A stretch of DNA of 64,000 bases from Trichuris trichiura (GCA_037903355.1 JBAJFE010000042.1:4414001-4478000); one strand, 5' to 3'. Shown: positions 46,985-58,107, counted from the first letter of the stretch. Translations and numbers: made by a program. Notes: generated by a model not told the origin, from the letters alone.

Positions 46985-47118
46985 AACATTATTGTACGGA
47001 AAAGCTACCCGTTCAAAAAATGCCGAGTTACCTGCGCTGAAGACGGGGACAGGTGATCCCCGAAAGCTTCGCAATTAAATGATTTTTTGAACGGGTAGCT
47101 TTTCCGTACAATAATGTT
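46985..47118. repeat. foldback repeat with perfect 36-bp arms around a hammerhead-like core
   Basis: Arm AACATTATTGTACGGAAAAG... (46985-47020) is the exact reverse complement of 47083-47118. The 62-bp spacer holds the core at 47037-47065. A single arm also occurs at about 8512-8543. Confidence 0.85.
47037..47065 (+). ncRNA. hammerhead-ribozyme-like core in a foldback
   Basis: CTGAAGA (47037-47043), perfect 5-bp stem GGGGA/TCCCC with loop CAGGTGA, GAAA (47062-47065), GCTTCGC. The fourth core base is A rather than the usual U, as in the 6862 copy. Confidence 0.45.
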
Positions 47119-48313
47119 AATAAACGCACCCGTTAAAAGGAGCTATGTTTTCAAAGCAATGGGCCTTATCAGTCCTAACGACGAAGAGTTGATCAGATAA
47201 GCTTGTGGCATAAAACTAAAAAGTTTATGTTTTATTTAATCGGTAAATGCACTCGGTTACGCTGCTGTGCTAAGATAGAGGAAGAAAGGTCCAAATTGTC
47301 CTGATAATGAAGTGGATTGGATCGGAAGACTAATTTTATTAGTCGCATAGGATAACCGCTGCCTATTGAGGATCGTTCAAAATGCGTGGGTTCTGATGGA
47401 ACTGCTGATTACAATTCTTTAGCCTTCTCTCTAAAGTTCCGGTAACGATACCAATTTTTTTTGAGTTGAAGAGGATTGAGAATTTGAATGCAAATAAATA
47501 TATGTTGAAATCAGTAGTTTAATCACAACCGCAGGAGCAGGCGCGTAAATCAGTTTGCAGTAACTTCAAGTACAATATTCTCAGTGCCCGTTAAGAAACA
47601 CCTTGCACCGAAGTTTATGTACAATGTAGTACTAAGTAGAAAGAAAATCCTCTAACGATGAGACATGTTGCTCCATGATTTCTTAAGATCCGAACTGGTG
47701 CATTAAGGAACTTTGTCTCAGAAGTCTCTTTCTGATTAAAGAAACTGATTATGTCTTGAAGAATCGAATGACTCCTTGCGGAATTTTTCACCTATGACAT
47801 CACGCCGATGCACGGGAACTAGCTTCGAAATTTAGACAATTTCGGTTTTCAGAACTTCACGTAAGGAAGAAAATATTTATCTCTACTTGTAGGGAACAGC
47901 TGTAGAAAATTTACACTGGTCATCTGAGTGAACGAAGAAAGTCTGCGACTGAATAATGGCTACTGCAAGACCAGAGAACGCATTAAAAGAAAGAGCAAAG
48001 TTCGGTTCGTTCGCTCGAATTCTTTCCTTCAAGTCCACAAGGACACAACTGTAACATATGGAAAAAAAATTTATTCGTGACAAAACGAAACTAAAGTAGT
48101 CGTGATCAGCTTGAACCTTTATCTACAGAAAAGCTAAGAATGAAACATTATTTTACGCATTGATGCTACTTTTCAACAGAATGATTAAGTATGGTTCTGT
48201 CGAGCAACTGGTCTACGTAACAAATACCTCCTCTCACTCTTCCGCCTCCTCTAAGCTTAACGGTGGCAAGGGTTCACCGGGATTTGACCTGAAACGACAT
48301 AAACTGCAGGTAA
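47119..48313. other. region downstream of INTS14, no gene seen
   Basis: The 3' UTR of INTS14 should occupy the right end. Nothing else is recognised. Confidence 0.45.
48070..48075 (-). promoter_or_regulatory. candidate polyadenylation signal AATAAA for INTS14
   Basis: TTTATT on + (AATAAA on -) lies about 240 bp downstream of the INTS14 stop codon. A candidate only. Confidence 0.4.
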
Positions 48314-49930
48314 TCAACTGTAAGCACCGACCAACCTTATGAACGTAGAAATGTGTCGAAAATGCCTAGCCTGCAGAGGTGATAAGCCTATTCGAGCATT
48401 CTGCTGATCGAATGTTTGAAGTGCAGCTAAGATCAAACTATGACTGCCAATAGCAGAGGAGTACGTAATTAGGCGGTTGAGATCCTGAAAACATTGAATA
48501 AACATTAAATTACAAGAAGATGCACATTACATACATGATAAAATAAAGTTTGCCTTTCAGGAAGTTTGCGTAAATACCGCAAAGGCTTTTGCAGGTCGGC
48601 CTAGAATCGAAGATTCAAAAAATATCCACGATGAAGACAATAAATGTACCTTTACTGGGTATTCGTGCATCCAAAAGGTATATCCAGCGCCAATACAGTA
48701 GCTTGGCTTATCCGTTCCTGGCAGTTGGAAAGGAGGAGTTTTCATCCAACTACTAGGTTGAATCAGCTCCATTCTCCGAAAGGAACCTAACCAAGGCACA
48801 GGATCATCACCGGGCTCAAAGCAATTTAGTGACAAAAATGATCTCGTCTCGCTTGAATAGGGGCATACATTAGCGTACCAATCTTCCCTAAACAGTCCAC
48901 TGCATATTGCGTTATGTTATGAAAAGCGTGTACCCAATTTTGCATATCGCGACCATGCTGGAATGAGCAAGAGCATTACGTAATAAGAAGTAGAAACTTG
49001 GCTTGCTAGCGGCACTTTTACTTTTGCCTGAAAGGCCAGCGATTAGGGCAAACATTATATTGAATCAGAATACCACTTTCGCAATTTGTACACAGTATGT
49101 GCCGAGTAAACACCGGAGCACAAGCAAGATCATCAAGCGAGAGGAACCCGATGATTTCCAATTGATCAAAACAGTATTCTTTCGTAACACCCGCTACGAA
49201 ACGACGACATGGAACAAGTGAAGGCACTATGCTTACATCGCAACGCAAATTTCCGCACTGTAGCACAGTCTGTAGAGGGCAATACTCAGTGCCTACAATG
49301 TTATCAATACACTGCTTCAGCTCTTCAAAAATGCTGATTGGCAAATAGTGTATTTGGCTTCTCCATTGAGTCTTGCTTACAATCTCTCTGAGAATGGTAG
49401 CATTGCCACAGCGCTTGTTTGGAGAAAGGCATATTATATGGAAAACAATGTTACAATTTCTCAGCAAGTGAACCAAATGATCTGGTAGCACAGATTTACC
49501 GAAACTTAGAGGTGGAACTTCCGATGAACGCCCGGACGCATCCGTGAAAAGTATACACCGGCACAGAGTATTGCTGGGCCAATTTGAATATATTAGCCTT
49601 ATAGCCTGTTCAACTGCATACACGTAGTCCATTTTCAACCTCACGTCAAACGGATGTTGCAAGAGATTGTGTATAGCTTGTAGATCTTGCGTGAAGGGCA
49701 GTTCTAAGTGCACGTCCTCTGCAACGGAAACCTAGACGCATAATAGATTTTTAAAAAGCAGTTCGTTGGAGATTTAAGTATACGATAGCCATAGATTCCA
49801 ACTCGTCTTTCTTTCGGATTGATTCAGCTAAGTAAGTGGAACCATAACGCTCAAGGTCCAATAAACAAGTGCCTTCGACTGGAGAGGACAGCATAGACAA
49901 GGAAAAGTCCAGTAATATTAACGTTGGCAT
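48314..49930 (-). CDS. INTS14: Integrator complex subunit 14 (INTS14/VWA9) homologue
   Basis: Six exons on the minus strand: 49930-49784, 49731-49077, 49027-48934, 48887-48650, 48600-48535, 48484-48314. Introns are 46-52 bp, all GT-AG, all phases agree, giving 456 residues (human INTS14 is 518). It begins MPTLILLDFSLSM, the MIDAS-type VWA start of INTS14, followed by LELPFTQDL. Later motifs match in order: VLQCGNLRCDVSIVP, LEIIGFLSL, NCFEPGDDPVPWLG, RKLPERQTLFY, then DLNRL in the last exon. INTS14 pairs with INTS10 in the Integrator module that attenuates transcription and cleaves nascent snRNA and mRNA. The donor of exon 2 has an alternative 12 nt upstream. The last exon could instead splice near 48333. 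The gene looks intact. Confidence 0.92.
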
Positions 49931-50248
49931 TTGAATGTACCACTCGCGCTACGCCAGCTATATGCCTTAACAGGATAGAACTATAATAGTAATTAATCTA
50001 GCCAGCACAATACGATGAGATAAAGCTCTTACCAAATGCTACAGAGACCACGTTGTAAAAAACGGATATAACTTTTAACTACGAGATGTACTCATCCATT
50101 TGAGAGAACAATATACCGTAGCCCATCAGCATCTGAAAAGCAGGTTCTTTTTCAAAAACCTGCTTATCATACTTTTCTGCTCTCACCTAAGCCTCAGTCG
50201 GAACGGAAATAGATCTCGTTCAGCTGAGATATGGCGAAAACGCCCAAC
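49931..50248 (-). promoter_or_regulatory. INTS14 upstream region bounded by the Gypsy-2 insertion
   Basis: Only 318 bp separate the INTS14 start codon from the Gypsy-2 target duplication. Any promoter must lie here or in the LTR beyond. No clear TATA box or initiator was recognised. Confidence 0.4.
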
Positions 50249-50253
50249 GTCAG

Positions 50254-50389
50254 TGTAGGACACAAGAACAAGAACCGCTTTACTGTTTCAGCTCAAACTG
50301 AGTAATGAATAATTCGTGTCTGACTTCCGGTTAATTAGTGATGTACGGTAATTGTGTGCTCAGGTTCAGTTGCGAACATGCTCCCTAAA
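50254..50389 (-). repeat. Gypsy-2 3' LTR
   Basis: Preceded on the minus strand by a polypurine tract (CAGGGGGGAGTGA). The first LTR bases read TTTAGG instead of TGTAGG. It ends 324 bp upstream of the INTS14 start codon, in the same orientation. Confidence 0.92.
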
Positions 50390-51727
50390 TCACTCCCCCC
50401 TGAGAGTTGAAGTCATGCGGGGGTGCTTCACAGGCGAAAGGTTGAAAGTCACTCGTTTTGGCGAAGTTGCCAGAGCTGTCGTTGCGCTAGGATCACTGGC
50501 TAGGAAAGCCGGTTTCGTCCTGTCGATGGCTACGGTGATTTCAGCTCCGTTCTGTTCAGTGACCAGTGTTTTCTGGGTTCGGCGAAGGACAGCGTGCGGG
50601 CCTGAATAACGGGGCGCCAGGATGCCAGGTGAACCTTCTTCGCGAACAAACACGTGACTACAGTCGTTGAGCCTCTGGCTGACGAACGTGGCTCTGGTGT
50701 TCAGCCTGGGTTGAATGGGCCTCAGCTTACTCATTGCCGCCTTCAAGACTCGGGTGAAGTCGGTTGGATCTACGTTCGTACGGTCGCTGGTTGGTGCGAT
50801 CAATTCGGCAGGCAAGCGCAGGCTGTATCCGTAGACCACCTCCGCAGGAGCGAGTCCCAAATCAGCCTTCAAGGCTGTCCGGATGCCCAGGAGGACGAGC
50901 GGCAACGCTAGGGTCCACTTGATGCCAGCTGCATGCACTCGGGCTATAAGTGCTGTTTTGAGCTGGCGATGGAATCGTTCGACGAGCCCGTTTGCCTGTG
51001 GGTGATAAGCTGAGGTGGGCGTGTGTTTTGTCCCCATCAGCTTGTTCAGCGCCGTCCAGAGATGAGACTCAAACTGCCTTCCTTGGTCTGTTGTTATCTG
51101 GCGCGGGACCCCAAAGCGGGCAATCCAGTTAGTCAGAAAGGTTTCCGCGACCGTCCGTGCCGAAATATCACCCACTGGCCATGCTTCTGGCCACCGGGTG
51201 AATCTATCGACGGCTGTAAGGAGATACTTGCAGCCGTCAGACAACGGAAGCGGTCCAACGATGTCCACGTACACATGGTCGAAACGAGCTGTGGGCAGCG
51301 GAAATTGCTTCGGAGCTGACTTGGTATGCCGCTGGATTTTGGCTCGCTGGCAATGGACGCAAGAACGAGCCCACTGGGCAATATCTCGCTGCATACTGGG
51401 CCAAACGAATCATGATGTGAGTAGACGCTTCGTCGCCCTGACGCCCGGATGCGACAGCCCATGGACCGACTGGAAAACGGATGGTCTGAGCCCGGCTGGT
51501 AGATAGATCCGCGGATGACCCGACGAGACGTCTTTCCACAGCGGATGTCTGCTGCCTTTGATTGGCTCAGGTATCAACTTTAAAGAATTCTGCTCCTTAG
51601 TCCACTGTAGTTCCTCGTCGGTGCTCTGTGCGATGGCTACTTCTATGGCGGATGGCATGCCTGCATGGTCGAGTGCTGCACAGAGCTTACGTGACAGGGC
51701 ATCTGCGACGACATTGTCTTTGCCCTT
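50390..51727 (-). pseudogene. Gypsy-2 RNase H end and integrase
   Basis: Starts at the R2-like insertion with KGKDNVVADALSRK, then the HHCC region (HGLSHPGVRATKRL, then CVHCQRAK) and the catalytic core D in VDIVGPLPL, D in TTDQGRQFES, E in NGLVERFHRQ. A C-terminal domain with SHVFVREEG follows. A single TGA at 51410-51408 within LLTS*FVWP interrupts an otherwise open frame, probably a CGA to TGA change. Confidence 0.92.
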
Positions 51728-51730
51728 TGC
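51727..51730. repeat. TTGC target duplication, left copy, of the R2-like insertion
   Basis: TTGC here and at 55448-55451. Removing the insert plus one copy rejoins the Gypsy-2 frame as FKFIC/KGKDNVV. Short, so could be partly chance. Confidence 0.55.
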
Positions 51731-54700
51731 TTCACAACCGGGATGGGGCTGCAGCTCCATCGCAGAAATACCCATCCCGAAGCATTCAACGCGGACCGCC
51801 CCCGCGAAAAGAAGTCGAGATGGAGCCAGTTTGAGGTGTTGGCGTTAGCCAGACTAGAATCTGAGTTGCCCTCCTCTATCACGAATGTGAACCAAATGTT
51901 GTCAAAACAGCTCTTTGATCGACATGGTTTAATAAGAAATGTCGAAGTGATAAAGGGCCAGAGGAAAAAGACGGAGTACAAGAATCTCGTTTTATCTATG
52001 AAGTCTGCTAATGATCTCACAGGCGCAGTGAGAGCTGAATCGTCTGCCATTCACGATTACGGGTCTGCTTCATCGGTTTTATCTGCCGTTCCTGCAATTG
52101 CCGATGTTTTACCTCATGAAGAGCATGTTTTACCAGGCGAGTCGACGTTTCCAACGTCTGAACATGTTTTATCCACTCAGCAGCCTGTTTTACCTTCTTC
52201 GTCCGCCGTTTCTTTGCAAGCGGAAGTTTTACCAGGCGAGTCGACGTTTCCAGCGTCTGATGTTTTACCTCATGAATGCTACGTTTTACCTGGGCAGTCA
52301 GCCACGGTTTTACCTGCAGAGCCGTTGATCGTTGCCGACGCTCATGCAATTGGCCAACAGGCCTCTCCTGCTGACTCGGATATGCGACTAACGCAGTGCC
52401 TAGTTGCTGCTTTACGAGAGAAGTCCTGTGTGGATGCTCCGACAGGGACGCTCCTCCAGGCACTTACCATTCTTGCTCGTTAGGCCCTAGATGGCCTCCA
52501 TGTCTTGGACAGCACGGCTGATGCAGCTTTACAATATATTTTACCGCCACCGCGCCACCGTACCAGGCCAGTCGGCGCCTCAGCTGTTCCAACGGCACCA
52601 GTCACTCTCAGGCAACAAAAGCAGTTACGTTATCGGCAGTTGAAACGTCTGTACAACACGAACAGAACTAGACTTGCCGAAGTCGTCTTAGACGATGCCC
52701 CGCCGGTTGAGCATACCGTGCCTCTTACGGACTGCGTCAAGTTTTATTCAGACGCCTTTGGAAAATGCTCACCGGTCGATGACGCACCATACAGGCCAAA
52801 GGAATTCACGCAAGCAGCGCGAAGGAATTCGACTGAACTGATTTCGCCAGTCTTACCGTGCGAGGTAAGAGCTGCCTTGGCCAAAATTCCACGAAAATCA
52901 GCGTCTGGGCCGGATAGAGTGACTGTAGAGCACGTGCGAAACCTCACGGACGCTGAGTTAGTTTTACTGTTCAACCTGTGGCTGTTTTATCGAGATGTTC
53001 CAGCAGCTTTTAAAGTTTGTCGCACAGTTTTAATTCCGAAAAAGAGCGAAGTGAGAGATCCTGGTGATTACAGGCCTATTACGATTGCATCAGTATTTTA
53101 TCGGCTGTTTACGAAGGTTTTAGCGAATCGTCTTACAAGCATGGTCGAGCTCAACTGCAGACAGAAAGGTTTTGTCAAAAGGACTGACGGCTGCGGTGAG
53201 AACATTTTTACCCTCAATGCGGCTCTTGCCCTCTCTCGTGGCGAGCACAGAGAGTTGAGCTTGGCGACGCTGGACATCGCCAAAGCGTTCGACACGGTGT
53301 CCCACGCTTCTGTCCGCCGTGCACTGTCGCGCCAAGGAGTGGGAGATAGCGACGTGCAGCTCATCAGTAACTTTCTGGCCAACTCGTTTACGCGAATCGA
53401 GCATTCCTCAGGGGAGTCCAGTTTAATCCCCATTCGAAGAGGAGTTAAGCAGGGGGATCCACTGTCGCCCCTATTGTTCTCGTTGGTTATCGACGAGTTG
53501 CTCGATGAGTTGGTTGAGAACGGTGGGGGCTTCACATTCACGAGTGATGTTCAAGTGAATTGCCTAGCGTTCGCTGATGACATACTCCTCCTGAGCGACA
53601 GCAGGGCAGGACTACAGAGCAACTTGTTACTTTGTTATCGTTATTTTACCGCTCGTAGCCTGACCCTTAATGCACAGAAATGCTGTTCGCTCAGGTTGTA
53701 CAAGGTACCACGGCGCCGGACAGTTGCTCTTGCGATGGAGCCCCAGTTTTATCTGGATCCGGCGCAGCCGCAAACAGTTTTACCGGTTTTTACCGCGGCT
53801 CAATTTTTTAAGTACCTAGGAGTAGAGTTCAATCCATTCGGCCGGCGGCGCGACCAATTATCTGGAGCGCGGGCGCTCCTGGATCGCGCATGCAAGGCAC
53901 AGCTAAAGCCTCAGCAAAAACTGGAGCTGATTCGAACGCATCTGCTGCCTAGGCTGCTATACACTTTGACAGTGGGTAATCCACTAAGTCAGACAGCAGC
54001 CACAATCGATAAAATGGTTAGGCAGGCAGTAAAGAGGGTTCTCCACCTGCCGGTCAGTACCTTGTCTAACGATTTTATCCATCTGCCCAGGAACAAAGGC
54101 GGACTTGGTTTTATTAACCTGCAGGAAACGGCAGACCGCAGTACGATTCGATTGCTACACAAAATGAGCAACAGTGCTGATCGGGTTGCCCAGTCTGTCT
54201 CCGAGTTACTGATCAACCAGCACCGTCGAAGCCGACTGATGAGACGGCAAGGCGTGACATCGTTCAACAACGCAGGGTTGAACGCGTCGAAAGCAGCGCG
54301 GGCCGCTGCTCGAGAAGCTAAGTTCTTGGCGTCGTACCAGGGAATAGGCTACAAGGAGTTCCGCGATTGGCGCAGCAATGGGTGGATGCCCGGTGACGGG
54401 ATGACGGGACACAACTTCATCGCCGCACTGAAGGTGAGAACCTCTCTGGTCCCCACGCGCTTGCAGGCCCTTAGGGGCCGAGCTGAACGGGGTGACCGGA
54501 GAGTTCTCTGCCGGAAGTGTGGCGTAGTAAGTGGTGCCCCTGAGTCCCTGATCCACATCTCCCAGAACTGTGCCTTCACGGGCGGGCTCATAGTCCGGAG
54601 GCACAATGATATTCTGAAGAAGCTGATGCAGTCAGCGGAAGCCTCCGGATTCCATCTCATACATGAGCCCGTAATCCGGCTGGAAGGGGAAACCCTGAAA

Positions 54701-55447
54701 CCGGATCTGCTCCTTACACGAGAAGACTCCTGCTGGGTCGTAGATGTAGCCATTCTCTGGGAGACTAATGACGCTTTAAGTCGACGCCACGCCGAAAAGT
54801 GCCGTAAATACGAGCGCCTGAAGGAGGCAGTGTGCAAGCTGACGGGCGCGAAGCAATTCGGCACTGGTGCCATAATCATCGGAGCTCGGGGCGGCTGGTG
54901 CACCCAAAATGATGCTACGCTCAAGAAACTGCAATGGAACATGAGTGAAAAGTTCCAAGCTCTCCTCTGTACAATGGCCCTTGAAAGGACCATACAAATT
55001 GTGAATTGGTTCATGAGGAGCTCCACTCAACTGGCATTCCGAAGTGATCGTCGGGGGCGGAACGTTTAACACCGGACTTGACTGAAACCCAACCTGGACG
55101 CGCCACGGAGTCGCCCGCTCCATTAATGTGGCTTCACCAACAGGGGCACCGGACAACATTGATGCAGCACGACTCGGCCTACATGTCCGGCCCGAGTCAG
55201 AGCAAAAAGCGAGCAATCAAGACGCTGCAGCTAAGCAGCATATCATACAACCACGCTCGCTAAAGCAATTTCTCGTCATCTTTCTTTTGAGACTTGTTCA
55301 TTCATATATATACTTTTCGTTGTTCGCTGCTGTGCGAACACTTACACTTTGTGTTCATGCCTTATCTCCTTACTAGCCACGGTTTTTTGAGTTACAGCAG
55401 TTTATGTTTCTTTTCGTTGGCCTCGCAAGCCTTACATATTGTAAAAA
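51731..55447 (+). mobile_element. R2-superclade non-LTR retrotransposon, 5'-truncated, inserted in Gypsy-2
   Basis: 3717 bp on the opposite strand to its host element. The 5' end cuts into a C2H2 zinc finger, so the first part of the ORF is missing. The 3' end finishes TTGTAAAAA before TTGC. Retrotransposons of this group have one ORF with N-terminal zinc finger/Myb, a central RT, and a C-terminal restriction-like endonuclease, and copy by target-primed reverse transcription. Classic R2 inserts in 28S rDNA; this copy does not. Confidence 0.9.
51743..55069 (+). pseudogene. R2-like ORF: zinc finger/Myb, RT, CCHC and restriction-like endonuclease
   Basis: One frame, open for 3.3 kb except a single TAG at 52481-52483. 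The N-terminal piece has the last half of a C2H2 finger (LQLHRRNTHP) and a Myb-like stretch (KSRWSQFEVLALARLE), then Pro/Leu-rich VLP repeats. RT motifs: VLIPKKSEVRDPGDYRPI, LDIAKAFDTVSH, RRGVKQGDPLSPLLF, the active site FADDILLL, and a thumb (NKGGLGFINLQ). C-terminal CRKC-x-HISQNC knuckle, then KPDLLL...CWVVDVAILWE, the PD-D endonuclease. The stop is the only lesion after the 5' truncation, which suggests a young copy. Confidence 0.92.
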
Positions 55448-55451
55448 TTGC

Positions 55452-57180
55452 AAATAAACTTGAATTGCCGCATGTTGGCTTGCATGGAGGTGAAGAAGTC
55501 CAGTTGGCGAATCTCTCTATCATTCAAGCCTTGTGAGCAGTTCTCAAATGCTCGCACCAGAGGCTTGTGGTCTGTGTAGATGGTGAATTGGCGGCCTTCG
55601 ATCATTGAGCGGAAGCGCTTTACTGCTGCATAGGCTGCCAACAGCTCACGACCGAATGTGCTGTAACGCCTCTGGTGGTCTTGTAGACGCTTTGAGAAAA
55701 ACGCCACTGGTTTCCATGCAGAGTTGACGTACTGCTGAAGCACTCCACCGATCGCCTGGTCAAATGCGTTGACCATGAGCGCTAGTGGCGCCGTCGGATC
55801 AGGGTGTTGCAGCAGTGTAGCCTGCGCTAATGCTAATTTAGCTTTATGGAAAGCCTTCTGAGCGTTGGGGAACCAGACCATCTTTCTAGGCGGAGACACG
55901 ATGGCGCCCAGAGGGCGTAACATGACCGCCAGATTTGGACAGAAACTGCGGTAGAAGTTGATCATGCCGAGAAACTGGCGAAGTTCATTGACAGTTGCTG
56001 GCAGTGGGAACTTTTGTATGGCGACGACTTTGTCAGGAGCTCGCCGTATGCCGTCACGGTCCAGAAGATGAACAAGGAATACGAGTGACCGGGCGCCTAA
56101 CACGCACTTCTGCGGGTTTCCTTTGATCCCATAATCTGCCAGTCTGGCGAACACCTTTTCCAGGAGCCGGAAATGCCCTGTCTCTGAGCTACTAGCGACC
56201 AGGATATCATCCACGTATGCAAAGCAGTCATCCAGTCCTCGGAGTATCTGGTCTAGGAGGCGCTGGAAGGTTTGCGCCGCATTGCGTAGACCAAAAGGCA
56301 TCTTGAGGAATTCAAACAAGCCGAATGGTGTCGTCACAGCTGTTTTAGGTATATCCCTGGGGTTCACAGGCACTTGGTAGTAGGCACGCTCGAGATCGAT
56401 CTTTGAGAAAGTCGTCTTGCCATATAAATTCGCGTTGAAATCAGCGAGGTGAGGCAACGGATAGCGGTCCGGCTTGGTGATGCGGTTGAGCTTGCGAAAG
56501 TCACCGCATGGCCGCCATTGTCCTGGTTGCTGCTTCGGCACTAAGTGGAAGGGAGATGTCCAACTACTGTTGGATGGTCTGATGATCCCCTGTCGAAGCA
56601 AGTCGCTGAAGTGCGTCTTCGCGATGCACAGTCGCTCTGGTGCCAGTCGTCGGGGTCTCGCAAAGACGGGAGGTCCAGTAGTGTCAATTGTATGTTGGAA
56701 ATGCTCTATCTGGTTTCGCTTGTGCTCAGTTTCAGGCCCATATTGCTCTTGTGTCTCTACGAAGCGTTTCAGAAGCTTGCCAAACTTATCTTCTTTTACT
56801 ATGACCACCGCTGCTGTGTCGCCTAGAGACTCTTCGGAGCGTTCCCTCGACTGGAAGACCCGGCTGTTGGCAAGATCGACCACTAGGTGATGATGGTGAA
56901 TGAAGTCTGCCCCAATGATCGCCGTTTCCACGTTAGCCAAGGTGAAGGTCCACTTCGCTGGTGGCAATACATCGAAATGAACTGTGAGTGTCTTGGACCC
57001 ATGGACAGTCACTGCCGTGCCGTTGGTGGCATTTACGGAGGCAGTTGACGGTTTCCGCAGGCGATGTGGGTTACCTAGTATTCGATTTGCTGGAAGCAGA
57101 CTCACAGCCGCGCCCGTGTCAACGAGGAAGTTCATTCCAGATCAGTGATCGAGTAGGTGGATGCAACGGCTAACAGGTTC
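55452..57180 (-). pseudogene. Gypsy-2 protease, reverse transcriptase and RNase H
   Basis: Protease FLVDTGAAVSLLPANRI (catalytic DTG) near 57130, later IIGADFI. RT motifs SPFHLVPKQQPGQWRPCGDF, SKIDLERAYYQVPV, PFGLRNAAQTFQ, active site FAYVDDILVAS. RNase H with MVNAFDQAIGGVL and TIYTDHKPL. Just upstream of the protease an in-frame TGA sits in DH*SGMNF (about 57138), again likely from CGA. The frame is cut at 55452 by the R2-like element and resumes at 51727. Confidence 0.92.
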
Positions 57181-57197
57181 GGCAGCAACGACGGCCG

Positions 57198-58088
57198 TCA
57201 ACATCGTGCGCCGCTGTCGTTTAACCAGTTGCATGGTGAGGTGCATTTGCGTGCCCTCCGACCAAAACGGCGGTGGTAGTAGCACACTGCTTCTTGCTCG
57301 ACGTCATTGTTCCCTTGAGGCGAATAGGTGCGCCTGACTTGCCTTCGGGACCACCTGGGCGAAGAGGAGTGCCTAGGCTGCTGACAGCGCTCTGTCAAAG
57401 CGGGGCTGCTGCGCCGGCGGGGTGCCTCCTCGGAATGTAAGGCGAGCTGGCGCACCTTCTTTTCTAGGTCATCCAACCGTGCTGCTACACCAAGGGTGGT
57501 CGCACAAACCGGTGAGACTGACGACTGCGGCTCGCGTAGAGCTAATAAGCGATCAGCAAGGCGAGCGAGCTCTGTTAACGGCTTCTCTTCAAAAGGCAAC
57601 AATGCTGCTTGTACTTGGTGCGGCAACCGACTCAGGAAAAGTTGTCGGATAACTGATTCACTGCCTTGGTTCGGCCCGGCTGGCATCAACTGTTGTAGCC
57701 GGCGGAGGAAAACGGACGGTGGACGGCCAGCGAGCTCTTCATCAGTTATAGCTTGGCGAATCTGGTGGGCCCTGTCATCCATGAGCCTGTCCATGCACAC
57801 TGCTTTGAGAGCTGTGAAAGGCGCGGTTTGCTGATCAGCCGTCAGGATGAAGTCGCGTAGTGTCCCGAGAGTTTCTTCCGGCATCGCACTAAGCGCCAGC
57901 TCGAACATGGTTTCTTCATCGTGAACGGGTCTATGTCGAAAGAACAGATCCAGCCTAGCGAACCAGAGCTCAGGATCCGTAGGTAGAAAAGCAGGAACAG
58001 CCAGAGGTGTGGGCACTGAGGGCTGGGGTGTCCCTGGCCCGGCAGCTGGTGCGGTGGTCGGCTCAGAGCAGTTTCCTTTCTTAGCCAT
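57198..58088 (-). CDS. Gypsy-2 gag
   Basis: 296 codons, ATG 58088, 20 bp inside the 5' LTR. Matrix/capsid-like start (FLPTDPELWFARLDLFF), a region LFLSRLPHQVQAALL, and a basic C-terminus with the unusual finger CYYHRRFGRRARKC then SPC, a CHCC pattern as in the CsRn1 clade rather than CCHC. The pol frame continues at -1 relative to it, as expected for frameshifting. Confidence 0.9.
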   Translation of the reverse strand: MAKKGNCSEPTTAPAAGPGTPQPSVPTPLAVPAFLPTDPELWFARLDLFFRHRPVHDEETMFELALSAMPEETLGTLRDFILTADQQTAPFTALKAVCMDRLMDDRAHQIRQAITDEELAGRPPSVFLRRLQQLMPAGPNQGSESVIRQLFLSRLPHQVQAALLPFEEKPLTELARLADRLLALREPQSSVSPVCATTLGVAARLDDLEKKVRQLALHSEEAPRRRSSPALTERCQQPRHSSSPRWSRRQVRRTYSPQGNNDVEQEAVCYYHRRFGRRARKCTSPCNWLNDSGARC

Positions 58089-58107
58089 TTTTCGAACGGG
58101 TCACCAA

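Noticed and set aside
50352..51848. Plus-strand frames opposite Gypsy-2 integrase
   Set aside because: Antisense shadows of pol. The part from 51743 belongs to the R2-like ORF.
53098..55216. Minus-strand frames within 53.1-55.2 kb
   Set aside because: Antisense shadows of the R2-like RT/endonuclease frame.
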